A DNA stretch of 11,798 bases from contig JAGLSM010000022.1 of NCBI GenBank assembly GCA_023135745.1, positions 1-11,798 of the forward strand. The letters run 5' to 3'. The notes under the pieces are model-generated. The model worked only from the letters and a program-made list of their open reading frames with translations, was not told the DNA's origin and searched no databases. The stretch comes from Spirochaetota bacterium. Its GTDB lineage: Bacteria; Spirochaetota; JAGLSM01. Shown piece by piece: positions 6,203 to 11,798 of this stretch (its first letter is position 1; every line of letters begins with the position of its first letter). The position numbers and the translations under genes are program-made.

Positions 6203-8101
6203 ATGAAAAAAGATAATTATAAATTCATAGATGATATCAGGGAACTTAACGATCTATTCAAAAAGTGTCCCGGGTTTCAATTTGTCGAAAGTATTGATCA
6301 ACTTATCGAACTTTCCTGCGGCAGTGCTGAAAATGATTATTTCGAAGTGAAATATAACTTGCCGGATAACAGCACCGTTACAGAGGCTGCGGTTTCCCGT
6401 GTTCGTAATGGTATTGCTGTTAACTACATCGAACCATACATGAGACGGCGGGATCCGGACTGCATGTATATAGGTGATGAAGAGCCCTCTGACAAGCCAA
6501 GGTTCAAAGATGAATTTGGAAAAGAATTTGTAGATTTAAGAGAAGAGACTTTTAACTGGTTGGCTAAACAGCGGCTGGCTGTTTTTGCTTTTCGTACAGG
6601 CAATGATGAATTTGGCGAAGATGCTCTTGCTGTTGTTCCATTAAATGCTGCATTTTTTGCATTGGGACTTGCTATGTTACAGGGTATTATTTCACCGGCA
6701 GAGTTTTCCGATTCTTTTTCACCTAAAAGTATTATCTATGTAGCACCTACATTTAGACATACACATTTTAACGGAAAACAGATTGTTGTCCATAATAGGA
6801 AAAAGAGGCTATATGAGATATTTTCATATAATCTTTATCCCGGACCCAGTGCCAAAAAAGGAGTCTATGGCGTTCTGATATATAAAGGGGAGAAGGAAGG
6901 ATGGGTTGTCCCTCACTGTGCTGTAGTTCAAGTTATCACTCCGTATGATAACATTATAACATTTATGCATGAAGGTGCCAGCGGCGGCGGGAAAAGCGAG
7001 ATGCTTGAACAGCCCCATCGTTTGCCTGATGGCAGAATGCTGCAGGGGTACAATCTCGTTACCGGAGAGAAAAGGTACATAGAAATCCCGCGTACTTGTG
7101 AAACACACCCTGTTTGTGATGATATGGCATTATGTTCCCCATCTATTCAAAAAGATAATGGTAAGCTATGGGTTGTTGATGCCGAAAACGGGTGGTTTCT
7201 ACGGGTTAATCATATATCTGAATATGGTACGGATCCCAAGTTGGAAAAGCTGACCGTACAATCTCCGTTACCGCTATTTTTTCTGAATATTGATGCTGTT
7301 CCAAACAGCCGAGCTTTAATTTGGGAGCATACTAATGATGCCCCGGATAAACCATGCCCCAATCCGCGTGTTATTGTTCCCCGGTCAATCTATCCTGATG
7401 TTGTGACTAAACCTGTATCTATAGATTACCGCAGTTTCGGTGTCCGCACACCTCCATGTACACGGGAAAAGCCCAGTTATGGTATTCTTGGATTATTTCA
7501 TATATTACCGCCTGCGTTAGCATGGCTCTGGCGTTTGGTTGCTCCGCGGGGCTTTAGTAATCCAAGCATTGTTGATGATGGAGTTATGAGTAGTGAGGGT
7601 GTCGGCAGTTATTGGGCGTTTTCTACAGGACTAAAAGTAAATCAGGCCAATCTGCTTCTCGAACAAATTGAACGGAATATAAAAACACGATACATTCTTA
7701 TTCCTAATCAACACATAGGTATATGGGAAACCGGCTTTATGCCGCAATGGTTGACAAGGGATTATCTTGCGCGCAGGGGTTCATCAAATTTTAATAAAGA
7801 ACAAATAACAGAAGCCCGATGTTCTCTTTTAGGATATACATTAAAAACAATGAGGATTGAAGGTACTCGAATTACTAATTGGTTTCTTGAGGTAGATACT
7901 CAGCCGGAAGTAGGCAAAGACGGATATGATAAAGGAGCAGACATATTAAAAGGATTTTTTGCCGATAATCTATCCCAGTTTCTGACGCCGGAATTAAATG
8001 ATTTAGGCCGTCAGATTATTGAGTGTTGTTTAGGAAACGGCAGTGCTAGTGATTATGAACGTTTTTTCCCAAATTACGATAACTTTATACAAAATGACTA
8101 G
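6203..8101 (+). CDS. DUF4914-type protein, divergent PEP carboxykinase-like
   Basis: This 632-residue soluble protein resembles, in my judgement, the uncharacterised DUF4914 family. Its central and C-terminal parts line up by eye with ATP-dependent PEP carboxykinase in order. YPGPSAKKGVYG (212-223) matches the PEPCK YAGEMKKSVF segment (K218/K219). PHCAVVQV (237-244) matches MHCSANVG (H238). The P-loop GASGGGKSE (258-266) matches GLSGTGKTT. VVDAENGW (324-331) matches IGDDEHGW, and PNPRVIVP (386-393) matches ENTRAAYP (R389). RYILIPNQHIGIWETG (496-511) occupies the position of the PEPCK VNTGWTGG segment. The second Asp of the DDE motif, a Mn2+ ligand in PEPCK, is Ala327. The first ~180 residues are not recognised. 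Activity is unknown: it could be a kinase, a phosphotransferase or a carboxykinase using an altered metal site. The ATG at 6203 has only a weak GGA upstream. Its neighbours downstream are a 140-residue unknown and glgX. Confidence 0.8.
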   Translation: MKKDNYKFIDDIRELNDLFKKCPGFQFVESIDQLIELSCGSAENDYFEVKYNLPDNSTVTEAAVSRVRNGIAVNYIEPYMRRRDPDCMYIGDEEPSDKPRFKDEFGKEFVDLREETFNWLAKQRLAVFAFRTGNDEFGEDALAVVPLNAAFFALGLAMLQGIISPAEFSDSFSPKSIIYVAPTFRHTHFNGKQIVVHNRKKRLYEIFSYNLYPGPSAKKGVYGVLIYKGEKEGWVVPHCAVVQVITPYDNIITFMHEGASGGGKSEMLEQPHRLPDGRMLQGYNLVTGEKRYIEIPRTCETHPVCDDMALCSPSIQKDNGKLWVVDAENGWFLRVNHISEYGTDPKLEKLTVQSPLPLFFLNIDAVPNSRALIWEHTNDAPDKPCPNPRVIVPRSIYPDVVTKPVSIDYRSFGVRTPPCTREKPSYGILGLFHILPPALAWLWRLVAPRGFSNPSIVDDGVMSSEGVGSYWAFSTGLKVNQANLLLEQIERNIKTRYILIPNQHIGIWETGFMPQWLTRDYLARRGSSNFNKEQITEARCSLLGYTLKTMRIEGTRITNWFLEVDTQPEVGKDGYDKGADILKGFFADNLSQFLTPELNDLGRQIIECCLGNGSASDYERFFPNYDNFIQND

Positions 8102-8103
8102 TT

Positions 8104-8122
8104 AAAAAAAATCTAAAAAAAA
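8104..8122 (+). promoter_or_regulatory. Two in-phase A-tracts, possible UP element or intrinsic bend
   Basis: Runs of eight A at 8104-8111 and 8115-8122 have centres 11 bases apart, about one helical turn. They lie just upstream of the candidate -35 at 8130, where an RNA polymerase alpha-subunit UP element would sit. Confidence 0.4.
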
Positions 8123-8129
8123 TTTCTGC

Positions 8130-8158
8130 TTGAATCAAATTCAGATTACTGATACACT
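8130..8158 (+). promoter_or_regulatory. Candidate promoter for the 140-residue gene and glgX
   Basis: TTGAAT (8130-8135), a 17-base spacer and TACACT (8153-8158) fit a sigma-70-type promoter. The predicted start near 8165 leaves an unusually short leader of about 14 bases, with AGGAGG (8168-8173) almost at its 5' end. Confidence 0.4.
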
Positions 8159-8167
8159 ATCTTCTAC

Positions 8168-8173
8168 AGGAGG
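8168..8173 (+). promoter_or_regulatory. Full-consensus Shine-Dalgarno before the 140-residue gene
   Basis: AGGAGG lies 5 bases upstream of the ATG at 8179. It is the strongest ribosome binding site in the window and supports this small reading frame as a real, probably well translated gene. Confidence 0.7.
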
Positions 8174-8178
8174 ATACT

Positions 8179-8601
8179 ATGCGTGAGTCTGAGTTATATG
8201 AGCTTGAGATTATATGCAGAGATATTGAGAATGATGGTATTGATATATTTACCTGGGAGTGGGATCATAAGTTTGACGCCGTACTTTCAAATTTCCCTGT
8301 AACTAAAAAGGGTAAGGCCCTTTCTGTACTTAAACGAAATTTTCTTTATCACTTTGATGAAAAAAAAATAAAAAAAGCTGAGGCTAATATTAAAGGTATT
8401 GCTGATGCTCTTGGCGGTATCAGGGGCGGGCAGCTGCTTTTTATGTCAGAACCGGAACGTAATATTTTAATGTTCGGGGCATGGTGGCCATGGAACAACC
8501 AGGATAAAATCTCGATAAGATTGGGTCTTGTAACTGAGAATGTGTCCAATATTGAAGAGGTTAAGCTGATTAAGAATTTTAAAAGCTGGTTTAACCTTTA
8601 A
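8179..8601 (+). CDS. Unrecognised small soluble protein, 140 residues
   Basis: I do not recognise this protein. It has no signal peptide or membrane segment. The N-terminal part (1-75) looks helical and charged, with YELEIICRDIENDG near the start and a very lysine-rich stretch EKKIKKAEANIK at 61-72. The C-terminal part (80-120) has strand-like segments around a notable aromatic cluster, FGAWWPWNNQDKISIRLGLV (99-118), and the protein ends KNFKSWFNL. Aromatic residues are concentrated here and at FTWEWDHKFD (24-33). The reading frame is well supported by AGGAGG 5 bases before the ATG. It lies 77 bases after the PEPCK-like gene and only 20 bases before glgX, so it is probably co-transcribed with glgX. 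Any function in glycogen metabolism is only a guess from position. Confidence 0.8.
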   Translation: MRESELYELEIICRDIENDGIDIFTWEWDHKFDAVLSNFPVTKKGKALSVLKRNFLYHFDEKKIKKAEANIKGIADALGGIRGGQLLFMSEPERNILMFGAWWPWNNQDKISIRLGLVTENVSNIEEVKLIKNFKSWFNL

Positions 8602-8621
8602 AACGAAGAGGTTTTTTTGCA

Positions 8622-10754
8622 ATGGGAAAATCATCTAAAACAGGGCTTATTTTCGGCAGGAATCAGATAGAAATTTTTTGCGGCAGCGCTCTTCCTTTTG
8701 GTGCTTCAATACTTTCACAAGGAATTAATTTTTCATTATTCTCAAAAAACGCGCGGGAAATTCATCTCCTGCTTTTTGAATCCGGTGTTGAAGAACCTGT
8801 TCTTGAAATTCCCTTTGACCCTGATTTAAACCGTACCGGAGATGTATGGCATATTTTTATAAAGAACCTTTCCAGGGATGTAAGATACGGATACAGGGTT
8901 GAAGGACCTTATAGTCCAAAAGACGGCCATTATTTCAATAAAACAAACATACTCATTGATCCCTACGCCAAAGCTTTGACCGGAGGAGCTGTTTGGGATG
9001 AACCTATTGTCAGAAAGGGGGTGAATGGGAAAAGTGAAGGATATTTGAGGAGAAGTTTTATTCCCTATGAAGAGTTTGACTGGATGTGTGACCGGCCTAT
9101 TAACCGTCCTTTAAAAGATACAATTATATATGAGCTTCATGTCAGAGGGTTTACCGTTGATAAAAGTTCGGACGTCAAAAATCCGGGAACATTTGAGGGT
9201 ATTATAGAAAAAATTCCATATTTAAAAGATCTGGGCATAACAGCGGTTGAGCTGATGCCTATAAATGAATTTGATGAACAGATTAATATTTTTACTTCGC
9301 CTGACGGGATAGAACTGAAACAGTATTGGGGATACAATTCAATCGCGTTTTTTGCTCCTAAGGCATCATATACGGCCGGAGCTATAACCGGATCTCAGAA
9401 TATTGAATTCAAAAAGATGGTTAGAGAGCTTCATAAAGCCGGAATTGAAATAATTCTCGATGTTGTGTTTAACCATACAGGAGAAGGCGGAGTTGATAGT
9501 CCTACGTCAAGTTTTAGAGGGCTTGAAAATTCTATTTATTATATACTTGATGAAAACGGGGACTACAAAAACTATTCCGGATGCGGGAATACAATGAATT
9601 GTAATCATCCGGTTGTCAGGCAGCTCATTATTGATTGTCTTCGTTACTGGGTATCTGAAATGCATGTTGACGGATTCCGTTTTGATCTTGCATCTATTTT
9701 AGGCAGAGACCAATATGGAAATGTTCTAAAGAATCCTCCTGTACTTGAAGAAATTGCCCATGATCCGATACTCGCGGGAACGAAAATAATAGCGGAGGCG
9801 TGGGATGCTGCCGGTTTGTATCAGGTAGGTTCTTTTCCGGCATGGGGGAGATGGGCCGAGTGGAACGGTAAATATAGAGATGATGTGAGACGTTTTTTAC
9901 TTGGTAATGAAAATATAATTAGTGATTTTGCCACGAGGTTTTCCGGGAGCTCTGATTTATATCATGTTTCAGGGAGGAACCCGTATCATTCCATTAATTT
10001 TATTACAAGTCATGACGGTTTTACCCTGTACGATCTTGTTTCTTATAACAAAAAACATAATAAAGTGAATGGCGAAAATAACAAGGATGGAGATAATAAT
10101 AATTACAGTTATAACTGGGGAAAAGAAGGCCCTGTTACAGATAAGAAAATCGAAAAAAAACGGGACAGACAGCTTCGCAACTATATTGTCACCCTCTTAT
10201 TATCTCAGGGAACTCCAATGCTTCTTGCCGGAGATGAGTTTAAAAGAACTCAAGCTGGAAATAATAACGCGTATTCACAGGATAATGAAATTTCATGGAT
10301 AAACTGGCAGCTTCTCAAAAAAAATGCCGATTTTTTCAGATTTTGTAAAGGGATTATTGCTTTTAGAAAAAAGCATTCTGTTCTTAGAAGGGATTATTTT
10401 TTCTCCGGGAAAGATCAGACAGGCAATGGTATTTCAGATGTAAGCTGGCATGGTAAAAAACCGTTCAAACCGGATTTTGGAGAAAAATCCAAAATCCTTG
10501 GAGTTTTAATTGACGGGTCTGAATCGGAATCTGAAGAAATTGATGATGATATTTTTATTTTTTTTAATATGGGAAAAGAGATTGTGAGTTTTGAAGTTCC
10601 TGAACTGCCAACCGGAAAGAAATGGTATCTGAAGGTAAATACCGCGAATGAATCTCCGTCTGATTTTATTGATGATGGACATGAAGAAGAGGTTCGGGAA
10701 AATAAATTAAAAATTACGGCTCATTCCATTATTTTATTGGTTTCAAAAAAGTAG
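8622..10754 (+). CDS. glgX: Glycogen debranching enzyme (isoamylase-type, GH13)
   Basis: This complete 710-residue cytoplasmic enzyme should hydrolyse alpha-1,6 branch linkages of glycogen or limit dextrin. Residues about 21-130 form the N-terminal CBM48/isoamylase-N domain (FGASILSQGINFSLFSKNA, then VRYGYRVEGPYSP). The catalytic barrel carries the four GH13 regions in order: DVVFNHTGEG (280-289), GFRFDLAS (351-358) with nucleophile D355, IIAEAWDAAG (389-398) with acid/base E392, and FITSHDGFTL (460-469) with D465. SQGTPMLLAGDEFKRTQAGNNNAYSQD (528-554, quoted here in two parts below 20 residues: SQGTPMLLAGDEF and KRTQAGNNNAYSQD) is typical of GlgX/TreX proteins. A C-terminal beta domain follows, containing an acidic patch (SESESEEIDDD, 633-643). 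Length matches the family (about 650-720). The ATG at 8622 has AAGAGG 10 bases upstream. It probably shares a transcript with the 140-residue gene. Confidence 0.96.
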   Translation: MGKSSKTGLIFGRNQIEIFCGSALPFGASILSQGINFSLFSKNAREIHLLLFESGVEEPVLEIPFDPDLNRTGDVWHIFIKNLSRDVRYGYRVEGPYSPKDGHYFNKTNILIDPYAKALTGGAVWDEPIVRKGVNGKSEGYLRRSFIPYEEFDWMCDRPINRPLKDTIIYELHVRGFTVDKSSDVKNPGTFEGIIEKIPYLKDLGITAVELMPINEFDEQINIFTSPDGIELKQYWGYNSIAFFAPKASYTAGAITGSQNIEFKKMVRELHKAGIEIILDVVFNHTGEGGVDSPTSSFRGLENSIYYILDENGDYKNYSGCGNTMNCNHPVVRQLIIDCLRYWVSEMHVDGFRFDLASILGRDQYGNVLKNPPVLEEIAHDPILAGTKIIAEAWDAAGLYQVGSFPAWGRWAEWNGKYRDDVRRFLLGNENIISDFATRFSGSSDLYHVSGRNPYHSINFITSHDGFTLYDLVSYNKKHNKVNGENNKDGDNNNYSYNWGKEGPVTDKKIEKKRDRQLRNYIVTLLLSQGTPMLLAGDEFKRTQAGNNNAYSQDNEISWINWQLLKKNADFFRFCKGIIAFRKKHSVLRRDYFFSGKDQTGNGISDVSWHGKKPFKPDFGEKSKILGVLIDGSESESEEIDDDIFIFFNMGKEIVSFEVPELPTGKKWYLKVNTANESPSDFIDDGHEEEVRENKLKITAHSIILLVSKK

Positions 10755-10770
10755 TAAAGCAGGATTAACA

Positions 10771-10806
10771 ATGCAGGATACTCTTTTTTTTGAGGTGTTT
10801 GAATGA
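10771..10806 (+). CDS. Possible leader micro-ORF overlapping the LivK-like start
   Basis: Eleven codons (MQDTLFFEVFE) begin at an ATG with AGGA (10761-10764) 6 bases upstream, and end in a TGA that overlaps the next gene's start as ATGA. A run of eight T lies inside it. The ribosome site and overlap fit a coupling leader, but an ORF this short can arise by chance. Confidence 0.3.
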   Translation: MQDTLFFEVFE

Positions 10807-11798
10807 ATAAAGTGAAATTCTCCATAGTAGTTTTCATTGTTTTTATTTTATTTTTTATTCTTTATGAATCTTTTTTAAAAAGCAGGGAATATATATATAT
10901 CGGGGTCGCGGCTCCGTTAACAGCTAAAAAGGGTTCGGGTATTATAAAAAATGAACTTGGTATTCAGCTCAAGCAGGGCGTTCAATTTTACTTTGACCGT
11001 ATAAATGCTAAAGGCGGAATTAATGGTAAAAAAGTAAAAATCATTTACAAGGATGATAAAAACGATATTCAAAGGGCAAAGAAAGTTGCTCTTGAACTTG
11101 CCGCTGACAAACGTATACTTGCGGTTATCGGGCACAGGTTCAGCGGTCCGACTCTTGCTGCTTCTGAGTATTACAGCCGCTACAAGGTGCCTATGATTGC
11201 GCCTACTGCATCTAATCCTCTTATTACAAAGAGAAGCCCATATATATTCAGAATGGTTTTTGATGATACTTATCAGGCTCATTTTGCAGCGCATTATGCC
11301 AGAAATATATTTAAGGCAAAAACTGCCGTAATATTTTACACAAAAACCACGTACGGGCAGAGTCTGAAAAATGATTTCTCCGGAGAAGCAGGGAAGATAG
11401 GTCTGAATTTAATCGGCACATTTTTAGTTAAAAAAAACCAGCCTTATAAACTAACGCCGCGAATTCTGAAAATACTTGAGTCTACCGATGTCGTGTATTT
11501 GTCACTGCATCATAATGATGGTATAAATCTCATGAAGTCTCTTGAGAAGGTTAAGTTAAAAGCAAAATTTCTCGGTGGTGATTCAATCGGCAGCCGGCTG
11601 TTCGCGAAATACGGAGGCAGATATGTGGAGGGTGTGTACGGTGTGAATTATTTCATTCCGGACATTCTGGGTTATAAGGCAGGCTTGTTTATGAGGAGTT
11701 TTGAAAAAAAATACAAGCGTATAATCGGCTGGGGCGGAGCAATGGCGTATGAGGCGAGTCATCTGATTGCACAGGCAATTAAAAATAATGGTGCCGGA
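10803..11798 (+). CDS. LivK-like periplasmic binding protein (Peripla_BP_6 type), membrane-anchored, N-terminal 332 residues (partial)
   Basis: The frame is open from the ATG at 10803 to the window end, giving 332 residues. Residues 6-24 form a hydrophobic helix that is a signal peptide or an uncleaved anchor. No lipobox cysteine follows. From residue 31 the sequence reads as the Leu/Ile/Val-binding family: YIGVAAPLT (32-40), GIQLKQGVQFYFDRINAKGG (53-72), a KIIYKDD strand (79-85), ILAVIGHRFSGPTLAAS (105-121), KVPMIAPTASNP (128-139) and YIFRMVFDDTYQA (147-159). The second lobe includes AVIFYTKTTYGQSL (175-188) and AKFLGGDSIGS (254-264). It should bind a small molecule, possibly an amino acid, in the periplasm. 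The usual family length is about 370-400 residues, so either only a little is missing or a further domain follows. GAGGTG (10792-10797) lies 5 bases before the ATG. It follows glgX by 48 bases on the same strand. Confidence 0.9.
   Translation, partial: MNKVKFSIVVFIVFILFFILYESFLKSREYIYIGVAAPLTAKKGSGIIKNELGIQLKQGVQFYFDRINAKGGINGKKVKIIYKDDKNDIQRAKKVALELAADKRILAVIGHRFSGPTLAASEYYSRYKVPMIAPTASNPLITKRSPYIFRMVFDDTYQAHFAAHYARNIFKAKTAVIFYTKTTYGQSLKNDFSGEAGKIGLNLIGTFLVKKNQPYKLTPRILKILESTDVVYLSLHHNDGINLMKSLEKVKLKAKFLGGDSIGSRLFAKYGGRYVEGVYGVNYFIPDILGYKAGLFMRSFEKKYKRIIGWGGAMAYEASHLIAQAIKNNGAG

Noticed and set aside
6824..7108. 94-residue minus-strand reading frame
   Set aside because: It is antisense to the P-loop region of the PEPCK-like gene and has no recognisable features.
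8124..8145. Imperfect hairpin (TTGAAT/ATTCAG arms) as terminator of the PEPCK-like gene
   Set aside because: The stem is at most five pairs, AT-rich, and not followed by a T-run. The TTGAAT arm is better explained as a -35 box.
8349..8549. 66-residue minus-strand reading frame
   Set aside because: It is antisense to the 140-residue gene, which has a full AGGAGG site and fits between its neighbours.
10069..10302. 77-residue plus-strand frame inside glgX
   Set aside because: It lies in another frame of the conserved GH13 coding region, so it is a shadow.
10472..10490. Seven-base inverted repeat in glgX (GGATTTT/AAAATCC)
   Set aside because: It is short, AT-rich, inside coding sequence and has no T-run, so it is probably chance.
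10784..10791. Slippage on the eight-T run to fuse the micro-ORF to the LivK-like protein
   Set aside because: Inserting one T brings an immediate TGA, and the LivK-like frame has a TGA directly before its ATG, so no fusion could form.
10917..11294. 125-residue minus-strand reading frame
   Set aside because: It is antisense to the LivK-like gene, whose plus-strand translation carries clear family motifs.
1..11798. Defence system, CRISPR, mobile element or biosynthetic cluster
   Set aside because: No repeat array, transposase, integrase, nuclease or cluster enzymes were found. The genes are mostly housekeeping, transport or signalling types.

Overview
The window comes from an AT-rich bacterium, probably a diderm (Gram-negative), because it encodes a Lol-type lipoprotein export ABC transporter. 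Two of its genes start with TTG, genes sit on both strands, and intergenic gaps are short. The gene mix (Lol permease plus ATPase, a receiver/RsbW-like ATPase fusion, a DUF4914-type protein, GlgX, a LivK-like protein) would fit a spirochaete, a deltaproteobacterium-like lineage or an uncultured phylum. Nothing in the sequence settles which. No rRNA, tRNA, CRISPR, insertion sequence or prophage signal was seen, and no gap between genes exceeds 300 bases (the largest, 3853-4051, is 199 bases). No convincing intrinsic terminator was found.

Layout. Bases 1-1744 (minus strand) hold the N-terminal 581 residues of carbamoyl-phosphate synthase large subunit (carB), running off the left edge. Diverging from it at 1873-2814 is a two-domain signalling protein: an N-terminal receiver-like domain lacking the phospho-acceptor aspartate, fused to an RsbW-like ATPase domain. 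It converges, with 3 bases between stop codons, on 2818-3852 (minus), an unrecognised cytoplasmic protein with a single C-terminal membrane anchor. The 199-base gap 3853-4051 carries two back-to-back promoters with consensus TTGACA -35 boxes. From there 4052-6067 runs rightward as a tightly coupled lolC-like permease and lolD ATPase pair.

The right half (6203-11798) is all on the plus strand. It has a 632-residue protein that appears to be a divergent relative of phosphoenolpyruvate carboxykinase (PEPCK), a 140-residue unknown protein, a complete glycogen debranching enzyme (glgX), an 11-codon micro-ORF, and the first 332 residues of a membrane-anchored LivK-like substrate-binding protein cut by the right edge. 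A promoter preceded by two phased A-tracts may drive the 140-residue gene plus glgX.

How the genes fit together. CarB feeds pyrimidine and arginine synthesis. LolC/D lifts lipoproteins from the inner membrane. GlgX opens glycogen branches, and the PEPCK-like protein next to it hints at, but does not prove, a link to central carbon or storage metabolism. No clearly new multi-gene system is evident. The most interesting items are the PEPCK-like protein with an altered metal site, the phospho-site-less receiver/ATPase fusion, and the tail-anchored unknown protein opposite the Lol genes.
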